From contig QCPW01000001.1 of NCBI GenBank assembly GCA_003209655.1, positions 124,001 through 188,000 of the forward strand: a stretch of 64,000 bases of DNA, written 5' to 3'. Below, one piece after another: positions 56,463-64,000 of the stretch (the stretch's first letter is position 1; each line of letters opens with the position of its first letter). This stretch comes from Prochlorococcus sp. AG-442-M23 (GTDB taxonomy: Bacteria > Cyanobacteriota > Cyanobacteriia > PCC-6307 > Cyanobiaceae). The position numbers and the translations under genes were made by a program. The notes under the pieces were generated by a model. The model was given only the letters and a program-made list of their open reading frames with translations, made no database searches and had not been told where the DNA came from.

Positions 56463-57362
56463 TTAAAGAGAATCAACCCAATCCAAAATATGCTGATTAA
56501 CTAATTCAGGTATTTCATCATGTGGACAATGTCCAGCTTCAAGAATGATTTCTTTTGTATTCTTTGGTGTAAATTTTTTATAAAGATTTCTTTTTTTTGG
56601 AGTGTTCATCCAAGGATCTTTTCCTCCCCAGAGCAGTAATAAGGGTGAATCAAGTTTTGCGAATAACTTATCCAACGGCAATCCCTGGGGACCTGATGGG
56701 TTAAATACACTTCTAAAAACATTAAAAGCTCCGATATCTAGAGAAGGCTTTCTTATTGACTCAACTAAAAAATCGTCAACATTTTTTTTATCAACATAAA
56801 CTTGATTCAAAGTTTTTTTAATATTTTTTGGATTCCTCATATTTTCAAAAATCAAACGTTGAAGAATAATATTTTTCAAAAATATGCCAGCAACTGTTTC
56901 AATAGAGGTTTGCAACATATTCTTTTTAATAGTTTTTTCTTCACTAAAGTATCCTGCAGCATTTAGTAATATCACTCCTGCGTTTAGTTCATTTAATTCT
57001 GAACCAGCTGCTAATGCGGCATAACCACCTAATGAATTTCCAACAACAATTGTAGGTTTTTTTATTTTCTCTTTTACATAAGCTACAACTTGATCTTTCC
57101 ATAAAGACCCTGAGTATTCAACATCTTTAGGCTTAGGACTTTTCCCAAAACCCAATAGATCCATAGCATGAACTTCGTATTTGTTACTCAATATAGGGAT
57201 ATTAAACCTCCAATGATCAGTAGAGGCTCCAAAACCATGAATTAATAAAATTGCACATTCTTTTGAGGTATGTTCTGGCTTGGCTGAAACAGTATGTATT
57301 GGGTAATTTAAAAAATTCCAGGAATAATTTACTTCACTATCTATTGGAACTGTTTTTTCCAT
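56463..57362 (-). CDS. alpha/beta-fold hydrolase
   Basis: The 299-aa protein has the oxyanion HGFG (42-45), the nucleophile elbow VVGNSLGGYAAL (S110), a GGKDPWM acid region and the histidine in EAGHCPHDEIPELV. Pigment-related hydrolases of cyanobacteria look similar, but the substrate cannot be assigned from sequence. It lies 9 bp upstream of the mutarotase in transcription order. Confidence 0.88.
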   Translation of the reverse strand: MEKTVPIDSEVNYSWNFLNYPIHTVSAKPEHTSKECAILLIHGFGASTDHWRFNIPILSNKYEVHAMDLLGFGKSPKPKDVEYSGSLWKDQVVAYVKEKIKKPTIVVGNSLGGYAALAAGSELNELNAGVILLNAAGYFSEEKTIKKNMLQTSIETVAGIFLKNIILQRLIFENMRNPKNIKKTLNQVYVDKKNVDDFLVESIRKPSLDIGAFNVFRSVFNPSGPQGLPLDKLFAKLDSPLLLLWGGKDPWMNTPKKRNLYKKFTPKNTKEIILEAGHCPHDEIPELVNQHILDWVDSL

Positions 57363-57404
57363 TTATCAAATTTTTATTTTGGATAATTCTAATAAAATTA
57401 TTAC

Positions 57405-58772
57405 CTAAAGAAGACCTACAGGATCAGCCGCAACATCATCTGAAATTTTATTATCACCTCCAGGGGGCTTATCTTTCAGAACAATCCTTAATAGAACAGG
57501 TGCAAGGAATGTGGTACCAATAACCATTAATAAAATCGCAGCCTCCAAGGAGGGGGTTAATAGCTTAGCGCTTGTTCCTAGGCCAAGAAAAATCAAACCA
57601 ACTTCTCCTCTGGGCATCATACCTAAACCTACAACTAATCTATTTGTAGGCTTATCACTTGAGAAAACCCAACCAGCAGCAATTTTTCCAATGATGGCAA
57701 CAACCAATAAAAAACCTGCAACTATTAGAGCAGATCTACTAGCAGGATCTAAAGGATTAATAACTGATAAATCCATACCGGCTCCAACAAGAACGAAAAA
57801 GATAGTTGCGAATAATGAAACTAATGGTAAGACTGATTGTTGAATAGCATGGTTATTTTTAGAACTACTTAGGATCAATCCAGCTGCAAAAGCCCCTAAA
57901 GCTGCCTCAAGTCCTATTGCAGTTGCTACAAAGCAACATAAAACAAGTATCACAAAAGACGCAACCACTACTGCCCCAGGTGCTTTTAACCTATCGAGAA
58001 GCCAATCAAATCCAGGAGCAGCTGTTCGACTCAATGCTATAGCAGCTATTACAAATACCACAGCCGCAGCAACTAATTTAACTATAGGAGCGATTTCTAA
58101 AGAACCTCCGGCAGCTAAAGCTACTACAACCGCAAGAATAACAATACCTAAAATATCGTCTAAAACGGCTGCACCAATAACAATTTGACCTTCCCTAGTT
58201 TTCAAATATCCTAGTTCTCCAAATACACTTGCTGTAATACCGATACTCGTAGCAGTCATTGATGCCCCTGCAAAAACTGCAGGAATTAGATCCACCTGGA
58301 AAATAAACATCAGTCCAAGAGTGCCAAACGCAAAAGGCAAAATTACACCTGCCATAGCAACAGTAAAAGCTTGCGCACCAACTGCAACTAATTCCTCCAG
58401 TTCACTTTCTAATCCGGTCAAGAAGAGAAGTGCATACAATCCAAGTGTGGCAACAGCTTGCAGAGAAGGGAAACTCTCAAAATAAACATCTGGAACAGCT
58501 TCAGGTGGTATTGATGCTAAAGAGCTTATTACATTAACTAATCCTTGATTTAGTTCAGTATGTGCTGAAGGTGGTATTAGCAAATGAAAACCAGAAGCTC
58601 CAATAACAACCCCTGCCAACAGCTCACCGACAATAGTCGGCAGACTAAGTCTTACTAAAACCTCTGCTAATGCTCTAGCAGCTAAAAATATCAATAGAAA
58701 TCTAATAACTCCTATGAGCGTCTCAGCAACTTCTAAATCGTGTGCACTAAGTTCAGCAAATAAAGGATACAT
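57405..58772 (-). CDS. cation:proton antiporter (CPA2/NapA-like)
   Basis: The 455-aa membrane protein has about twelve hydrophobic segments. It has the fold-typical VGELLAGVVIGASGFH near the N-terminus, FAGASMTATSIGITASVFGE with VLDDILGIVIL (the acidic pair region), and MMPRGEVGLIFLGLGTS near the end. It probably exchanges Na+ or K+ for H+ across the plasma or thylakoid membrane. It starts the antiporter-hydrolase-mutarotase-kinase run on the minus strand. Confidence 0.88.
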   Translation of the reverse strand: MYPLFAELSAHDLEVAETLIGVIRFLLIFLAARALAEVLVRLSLPTIVGELLAGVVIGASGFHLLIPPSAHTELNQGLVNVISSLASIPPEAVPDVYFESFPSLQAVATLGLYALLFLTGLESELEELVAVGAQAFTVAMAGVILPFAFGTLGLMFIFQVDLIPAVFAGASMTATSIGITASVFGELGYLKTREGQIVIGAAVLDDILGIVILAVVVALAAGGSLEIAPIVKLVAAAVVFVIAAIALSRTAAPGFDWLLDRLKAPGAVVVASFVILVLCCFVATAIGLEAALGAFAAGLILSSSKNNHAIQQSVLPLVSLFATIFFVLVGAGMDLSVINPLDPASRSALIVAGFLLVVAIIGKIAAGWVFSSDKPTNRLVVGLGMMPRGEVGLIFLGLGTSAKLLTPSLEAAILLMVIGTTFLAPVLLRIVLKDKPPGGDNKISDDVAADPVGLL

Positions 58773-58936
58773 TTCAAATGCGAAGGTAATAAACTATATA
58801 AATGGAAGATAGTTTATTAAGGGCCCACTTTACTAAGTATGTAAAAAAAAGCAAAATTACTCAACAAGTGTGGATCTGAAGTTACAACAAAGAATTTTTC
58901 AAAAAAATGGCTATTGTCATATATATGTTAAACCAA

Positions 58937-61471
58937 ATGAATTCCAACGAACCCTTTGATCTACGCTTGCCTACACCTGGCTGTTATCTAGATCCTGAGA
59001 AAGCTGGCATGGATTCAGATGCGCTTTTCAAAGGAATGACAGCGCATCTCTTTTTTACTATTGGAAAACTGGCTACTTCGGCAAGTGCGCATGATCTGTA
59101 TATGGCTCTTAGCTATGCAGTGAAAGATAGATTAATGACAAGATATTTGGCGAGTCAAGAAGTAATACGAAAAAAACCTCAAAAAACAGTTGCTTACTTA
59201 TCCGCAGAATTTTTAATAGGCCCACAATTAAGCAACAACTTGTTGAATCTTGGCATAACACGAGAAGCAGAAGATGCTTTAAAAAGGTTTGGAATTGATT
59301 CATTGTCAACAATTCTTGAAGTCGAAGAAGAACCAGGGTTAGGTAATGGTGGACTGGGTAGACTTGCTGCTTGTTATATGGAATCTTTAGCATCCTTACA
59401 AGTTCCTGCTGTTGGTTACGGTATTAGATACGAATTCGGAATATTTAACCAGTTAATTAGAGATGGTTGGCAAGTAGAAGTTACTGATAAATGGCTTAAA
59501 GGTGGCTGGCCCTGGGAATTACCTCAACCTGATGAATCTTGCTTCGTTGGTTTTGGAGGAAGAACTGAAAGTTATAGGGACGACAAAGGCAATTACAGAT
59601 CAAGATGGGTACCTTCTGAACACGCAATAGGAGTTCCTCATGATGTTCCGGTATTAGGTTATAGAGTTAATACTTGTGACAGATTAAGATTATGGAGAGC
59701 TGATGCAACAGAAAGTTTTGATTTTTATGCTTTCAATATTGGTGATTATTATGGTGCGGTAGAAGAAAAAGTTGCATCTGAAACTTTATCAAAAGTTCTA
59801 TATCCAAATGATGGAACTGATGAAGGTAGAAGATTAAGACTCAAACAACAACATTTTTTTGTTAGTTGTTCTCTGCAAGATATGTTGAGAAGTCTTGAAA
59901 AAAGATCTATACCAATAACAGAATTCGCGCAACATTGGACTGTTCAGTTAAATGACACTCATCCTGCTATTGCAGTAGCTGAATTAATGCGTCTCTTAAT
60001 AGATCAATATCAAGTAAGTTGGGATAAGGCGTGGAATATAACCACTTCATCAGTAGCATATACAAACCATACACTACTTCCTGAGGCATTAGAAAAGTGG
60101 GATTTAAATCTTTTTAGTGATTTACTCCCTCGTCATTTAGAAATTATTTATGAAGTGAACTGGAGATTTTTGCAGCAATTAAGACTTCGTTATCCAGGAG
60201 ATGACAAGATCTTACAAAAATTATCCATTATTGATGAAGAAGGCTCTAAGTCAGTAAGAATGGCTCATTTAGCTACTATTGGTGCTCATCATATTAATGG
60301 TGTTGCAGCATTACACTCTGATCTTATTAAAAGACAACTACTTCCAGAATTCGCAGAACTCTGGCCAGAAAAATTTACTAATGTAACAAATGGAGTAACT
60401 CCTCGAAGATGGGTTGCATTAGCAAATCCCTCTTTATCTAACTTATTAGATAAAGAAATTGGTCCAAATTGGATAACCAATATGGAACTTTTGAAAAACT
60501 TAGAAAAGAAAATAAATAATCCGAATTTCCTACAAAAATTTGAGGAAACCAAATTAATTGGGAAACGTAAACTTGCTAGCTTTATCCATTCTAAAACGGG
60601 AATACTTGTTGACCCGACAAGTATGTTTGATGTTCAAGTAAAAAGAATCCATCAATATAAAAGACAACATTTAAATGCTTTGCAAATTATTGCTCAATAT
60701 TTAAAAATAAAGAATGGAACAAGCCATTATAAAGCTCCTCGCACAGTAATTTTTGGTGGTAAAGCTGCTCCAGGTTACTTTATGGCTAAATTAATGATCA
60801 GATTTATTAATGGAATTGCAGATGTAGTTAATTCAGATCCAGATATGGAAGGTCTTTTAAGGGTTGTTTTCTTACCAGATTATAATGTAAAGCTTGGTGA
60901 AATAGTTTATCCTGCAACAGATCTATCTGAACAGATTTCAACTGCTGGTAAAGAAGCATCAGGCACAGGAAACATGAAATTTGCTATGAATGGAGCACTA
61001 ACTATAGGGACACTTGATGGAGCTAATGTGGAATTAAGAGATTTAGTAAAAAAAGAAAATTTCTTTCTTTTCGGAAAAACTGAAAGCGAAATAATGAACT
61101 TAAAAAATAAAGGCTACAATCCAAAGTCTTTCATTGATGAGTGTCCTGAGTTACAAGAAGTGATTCGTCTAATAGAAATAGGTCATTTCAGCAATGGAGA
61201 TAAAGAATTATTCAAACCTCTATTAAATAGTTTGACAGGACATGATCCATTTTTTGTAATGGCTGATTTCGAAGATTTCTTGAATAAACAAGATGAAGTA
61301 AGCAAATGTTGGAATAACAAAAAAGCATGGAATAAAATGGCTCTTTTGAATACTGCAAGATCTGGCTATTTTTCTTCAGACAGATCAATTAGAGAATATT
61401 GCGAATCTATTTGGAAAGTATCACCAATGCCTGTTGAAATTACATGTGATATTGAAGAAGCAACTACTTAA
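58937..61471 (+). CDS. glgP: glycogen phosphorylase
   Basis: GlgP releases glucose-1-phosphate from glycogen with PLP as cofactor. From ATG at 58937 the protein has 844 aa; an in-frame ATG ten codons earlier (58907) is possible. It has EEEPGLGNGGLGRLAACYME, the catalytic NDTHPAIAVAELMR and the PLP site EASGTGNMKFAMNGALTIGT, with the lysine present. It is the only carbohydrate-storage gene in the window and is divergent from the antiporter. Confidence 0.95.
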   Translation: MNSNEPFDLRLPTPGCYLDPEKAGMDSDALFKGMTAHLFFTIGKLATSASAHDLYMALSYAVKDRLMTRYLASQEVIRKKPQKTVAYLSAEFLIGPQLSNNLLNLGITREAEDALKRFGIDSLSTILEVEEEPGLGNGGLGRLAACYMESLASLQVPAVGYGIRYEFGIFNQLIRDGWQVEVTDKWLKGGWPWELPQPDESCFVGFGGRTESYRDDKGNYRSRWVPSEHAIGVPHDVPVLGYRVNTCDRLRLWRADATESFDFYAFNIGDYYGAVEEKVASETLSKVLYPNDGTDEGRRLRLKQQHFFVSCSLQDMLRSLEKRSIPITEFAQHWTVQLNDTHPAIAVAELMRLLIDQYQVSWDKAWNITTSSVAYTNHTLLPEALEKWDLNLFSDLLPRHLEIIYEVNWRFLQQLRLRYPGDDKILQKLSIIDEEGSKSVRMAHLATIGAHHINGVAALHSDLIKRQLLPEFAELWPEKFTNVTNGVTPRRWVALANPSLSNLLDKEIGPNWITNMELLKNLEKKINNPNFLQKFEETKLIGKRKLASFIHSKTGILVDPTSMFDVQVKRIHQYKRQHLNALQIIAQYLKIKNGTSHYKAPRTVIFGGKAAPGYFMAKLMIRFINGIADVVNSDPDMEGLLRVVFLPDYNVKLGEIVYPATDLSEQISTAGKEASGTGNMKFAMNGALTIGTLDGANVELRDLVKKENFFLFGKTESEIMNLKNKGYNPKSFIDECPELQEVIRLIEIGHFSNGDKELFKPLLNSLTGHDPFFVMADFEDFLNKQDEVSKCWNNKKAWNKMALLNTARSGYFSSDRSIREYCESIWKVSPMPVEITCDIEEATT

Positions 61472-61588
61472 AAATATTCCTACGTAGTGAATTTTGTGTT
61501 TAAGGAGCTAACTTTTTATGAATTTTGGAAATTTTAATTCAAAATTTAAAAATTTTCTGATCAAAAGAAACTTTTTTATATAAATGCA

Positions 61589-61921
61589 CTATTTAGGCAA
61601 AATTGTAGGTCCATCAAATAATTCATCATTTTCATCAAGAGAGTCTGGACTATCAGGTAAAGGTATTTCAATACTAGTAACCAAAGAAATCACATCTCTT
61701 AATCTCATTGAGTCAGCAAACCATCCCATAGCTTGTTCAGCATCCCCTCTCTTTTCGGCATCATTTGCTTGATCTTCATGAGCCTCAGCTAATAAAGAAA
61801 GCCAACAAAGACACCTTGCTTGAACTATAGAAAGGTCTAAATCATTAGGTTGAGATTTAGAAATACGTTCATGCTCTTGTTGAATTAAGAGTTTTAAACG
61901 CATATCATGCAGCTTAGCCAT
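61589..61921 (-). CDS. conserved small hypothetical protein
   Basis: A 110-aa soluble protein, mostly helical by composition (ARCLCWLSLLAEAHEDQAND), with an acidic C-terminus (SPDSLDENDELFDGPTILPK). It is likely conserved among marine picocyanobacteria. No domain or function is recognised. It is transcribed opposite to glgP and toward it. Confidence 0.65.
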   Translation of the reverse strand: MAKLHDMRLKLLIQQEHERISKSQPNDLDLSIVQARCLCWLSLLAEAHEDQANDAEKRGDAEQAMGWFADSMRLRDVISLVTSIEIPLPDSPDSLDENDELFDGPTILPK

Positions 61922-62000
61922 AAAGGGTTTATTACTATATACACGCTAGCTAGAGAGTTGTTAATTTGCACGCATACTACATATAGTTTATTAAATTAAA

Positions 62001-62074
<74 letters not shown>

Positions 62075-62110
62075 AAGGGATGTTTTTTGAGGTAATAAGC
62101 ATTATCCTAA

Positions 62111-62487
62111 ATGAAAGCAGGAGAGGCAATCGCAAAAAAGTTTTATTTCGTTTTGAAAATAAAACTTTTTTGAGGAAAGTCCGGGCTCCCAAATGGTCAG
62201 GCTTGCTGGGTAACTCCCAGTGCGGGTAACCGTGAGGATAGTGCCACAGAAACATACCGCCGAATACATTAAGTATGGCAAGGGTGCAAGGGTGCGGTAA
62301 GAGCGCACCAGCAACATTGAGAAGTGTTGGCTAGGTAAACCCCGGCTGGGAGCAAGGCTAAGTAGATTTATGACCATTAAATATCTACTTTTAAGCGCCG
62401 CTTGAGGCTGTGAAGTAATTCCAGTCCTAGATAGATGATTGCCCATCTTTGAGATGAACAGAACCCGGCTTATGACCTGCTTTCTAA
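62111..62487 (+). ncRNA. rnpB: RNase P RNA (type A)
   Basis: The catalytic RNA that matures tRNA 5' ends. Universal regions are visible: GAGGAAAGTCCGGGCTCC (CR I), ACAGAAACATACCGCC (CR II/III region), GGTAAACCCCGGCTGGGAGC (CR IV) and TAGATAGATGATTGCC (CR V), and the 3' AACCCGGCTTATGACCTGCT. GAAAGCAGG at 62113-62121 pairs with CCTGCTTTC (62476-62484) as helix P1. The P3 hairpin is AT-rich (AAAAAGTTTTATTTCG then AAAATAAAACTTTTT). Ends are estimated from P1. Confidence 0.95.
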
Positions 62488-62509
62488 ATTAATAAAAAAT
62501 CTGTTCTAG

Positions 62510-63259
62510 ATGGAAAACTTAATTGATGACAAAAGAATTGTACAGATTATTAAGTTTTTAAATTCTCTAAATATAAACTCGAAAAGATTTACTGAAATTA
62601 TAAATAAAAAAGACAAATTTATAATTCATACTTTTCATGAAGCCTTGACTCACTCATCGGCAAATAAGAGTATTAATTATGAAAAATTAGAATTCTTTGG
62701 TGATGCTGTTCTCAGATTATCAGCGTCAGAATTCATAGAGAGAACATTTAATAATATGAGTGTAGGTAAAAGATCAGAACTAAGATCTCATATAGTCAGT
62801 GATGAATGGTTAACTGAATTAGGTAAAAAAATCTTTATTGAGGAATTAATAATCAAAGGGCCAAAAGCTATGGGTGATGAGAATGCAAAAGATACCATAA
62901 TTGCCGAAAGTAGTGAAGCATTAATAGGAGCAATTTATAAGTGTTTTAATTCAATGTTAGAAGTAAATATATGGTTAGATAATTTTTGGAAAAAAGATGC
63001 CGAATTATATTTGAAATCACCATATAAATATAATGCAAAGTCAGCATTACAAGAATGGTGTCAAAGCAAAGGGTTTGATTTACCTATTTATAAAATTTAT
63101 GAAAAATCACAAAATCACGGAGACCCAAAGAGATTCTCTTGTGAAATATACATAAATGGATCCAAAGAGGCAGATAGTTTCGGACATTCTCATAAAAAAG
63201 CAGAAAAAAACGCAGCTAGTGTTTTAATAGAAAAGATTTATCAGAGGGGGGAAAGTTAA
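62510..63259 (+). CDS. rnc: ribonuclease III
   Basis: RNase III cleaves double-stranded RNA, including rRNA precursors. The 249-aa protein has the signature EKLEFFGDAVLRL (58-70) with E61 and D65, a second catalytic segment DTIIAESSEALIGAIYKCF, and a C-terminal dsRBD (about 175-247) with SCEIYINGSKEADSFGHSHK. It starts 22 bp after rnpB on the same strand, so two RNA-processing genes are adjacent. Confidence 0.95.
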   Translation: MENLIDDKRIVQIIKFLNSLNINSKRFTEIINKKDKFIIHTFHEALTHSSANKSINYEKLEFFGDAVLRLSASEFIERTFNNMSVGKRSELRSHIVSDEWLTELGKKIFIEELIIKGPKAMGDENAKDTIIAESSEALIGAIYKCFNSMLEVNIWLDNFWKKDAELYLKSPYKYNAKSALQEWCQSKGFDLPIYKIYEKSQNHGDPKRFSCEIYINGSKEADSFGHSHKKAEKNAASVLIEKIYQRGES

Positions 63260-63263
63260 TTTT

Positions 63264-63449
63264 TCAAATTATTTCTAAATTATTTAATTTAAAAGTTACC
63301 AGTTTGTCCCAATTACCTCCTTCAAAAAGAACTGCTGCTGTTTTCTTAGTTACTCTTTGTACAAATCCCCTATATCCTCTATAAATAGAATTAACATCTT
63401 TAACAACTACTATAGAACCTGGAAGTATTGGTTTATTCGATAATTCCAT
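63264..63449 (-). CDS. ndhS: NAD(P)H-quinone oxidoreductase subunit S
   Basis: NdhS forms the ferredoxin-binding site of the photosynthetic NDH-1 complex. The 61-aa product has the SH3-like fold sequence [20 protein letters not shown] and the signature [20 protein letters not shown]. It ends 4 bp from convergent rnc and is divergent from rimM by 22 bp. Confidence 0.88.
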   Translation of the reverse strand: MELSNKPILPGSIVVVKDVNSIYRGYRGFVQRVTKKTAAVLFEGGNWDKLVTFKLNNLEII

Positions 63450-63471
63450 AGAAATAATTTACCTTCTTACT

Positions 63472-64000
63472 ATGATAAATCATAATGATTGGTTAATTGT
63501 TGGATTAATAACATCTCCTAAAGGAATTAAAGGGGAAATTAAGGTTAAGTCTCTTAGTGATTTTCAAGAAAGGTTTACAAAACCTGGTTCAAGATGGATA
63601 CAAAAAGAAGACGAGAAACCTAGAAAATTAGAACTTATCTCTGGTTTTAAAAATCCAGGTAAAGAATCTTTCATAGTTTCTTTTAGAGAAATAACCAACA
63701 GAACTCAAGCAGAAAACCTAAAGGGACATAAATTACTTGTTCAAGCAAGTGAAATCCCACAATTAAATAAAGATGAGTTTCACTTGACCGAACTTATAAA
63801 TTTAAAAGTTCAAATGTTAGAAAAAAATAAACTTAACATAATAGGAAAAATTATTAATTTAGAAAACGAAAAAAATAATTTACTTGTGATTCAACTTTTT
63901 AAAAATAAAAAAAAAGTTCTCATACCATTTGTCAAGGAAATAGTTTCAGTGGTAGATATTAAAAATAGATTCATAATAATAACCCCTCCTCCAGGGCTAT
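63472..64000 (+). CDS. rimM: ribosome maturation factor RimM (partial, runs off the window)
   Basis: RimM binds S19 and helps 30S head maturation. The frame begins [20 protein letters not shown], with the conserved G-x-I-x-x-x-x-G-x-x-G-E motif, and includes [20 protein letters not shown] at the window end, close to the usual C-terminus. About 176 codons are present and the last few are missing. Confidence 0.92.
   Translation, partial: MINHNDWLIVGLITSPKGIKGEIKVKSLSDFQERFTKPGSRWIQKEDEKPRKLELISGFKNPGKESFIVSFREITNRTQAENLKGHKLLVQASEIPQLNKDEFHLTELINLKVQMLEKNKLNIIGKIINLENEKNNLLVIQLFKNKKKVLIPFVKEIVSVVDIKNRFIIITPPPGL

Noticed and set aside
62102-62446. Open frames on the minus strand across the RNase P RNA, and similar ones across tRNA-Arg
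   Set aside because: They are antisense to a structured RNA gene with clear conserved regions; stop-free by chance.

Overview
The window is AT-rich, densely packed cyanobacterial chromosome. It most resembles a high-light-type marine Prochlorococcus. Supporting gene content includes photosystem I psaD, the NDH-1 subunits ndhN and ndhS, the circadian input protein ldpA, the bilin genes ho1-pebA-pebB, a tandem-duplicated cobO, cyanobacterial-type gshA, a fused panC/cmk, CURT1/CAAD and DUF2839 proteins. The compact layout (overlapping or abutting genes, short spacers) and short A+T-rich intergenic regions fit a streamlined picocyanobacterium. Strain and clade are inferred, not measured.

Layout. 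1-13880 (minus) is the merged S10-spc-alpha ribosomal cluster: L3-L4-L23-L2-S19-L22-S3-L16-L29-S17-L14-L24-L5-S8-L6-L18-S5-L15-SecY-Adk-L36-S13-S11-RpoA-L17-TruA, with the first codons of L13 at the edge. 13881-28520 carries ndhN-ldpA, tRNA-Gln, a HAD hydrolase, recA with a well-formed cyanobacterial SOS box, a degenerate DinG-like helicase, tyrA, a CrtD-family oxidoreductase, a fructosamine kinase-like gene, a CURT1-like protein, a ThiF/rhodanese protein, cobO, larE, speD, recF and tRNA-Arg(CCG). 28530-38947 (minus) holds mrp-rodA-histidine kinase, psaD and trpE-gshA-ppc-GNAT. 39106-43181 has hemF, a CCB-type cytochrome assembly protein, an RNase D, a lipid-A-disaccharide-synthase-like gene and tRNA-Cys.

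The accessory region lies at 43158-46603. A 25-bp piece of the tRNA-Cys 3' end is repeated exactly 1699 bp downstream. It brackets a three-gene operon of exported or membrane proteins, with repeated GTCGGCAAG motifs near both ends and no recombinase. This looks like a small tRNA-targeted integrative element, of the kind described for Prochlorococcus as tycheposon-like, or a remnant of one. Beyond it are very small genes, one with an ideal Shine-Dalgarno but an ATA start, and two lineage-type hypothetical genes.

46737-64000 returns to core functions: purM, panC/cmk, a low-molecular-weight phosphatase, ho1-pebA-pebB, icd, a sugar-acid kinase, a mutarotase, an alpha/beta hydrolase, a Na+/H+ antiporter, glycogen phosphorylase, tRNA-Arg(CCT), the RNase P RNA, RNase III, ndhS and the start of rimM. 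Points most worth checking are the att-flanked mini-element with its motif array, the non-AUG starts of recF (ATT) and the 45559 ORF (ATA), and several proteins that have lost catalytic or metal-binding motifs.
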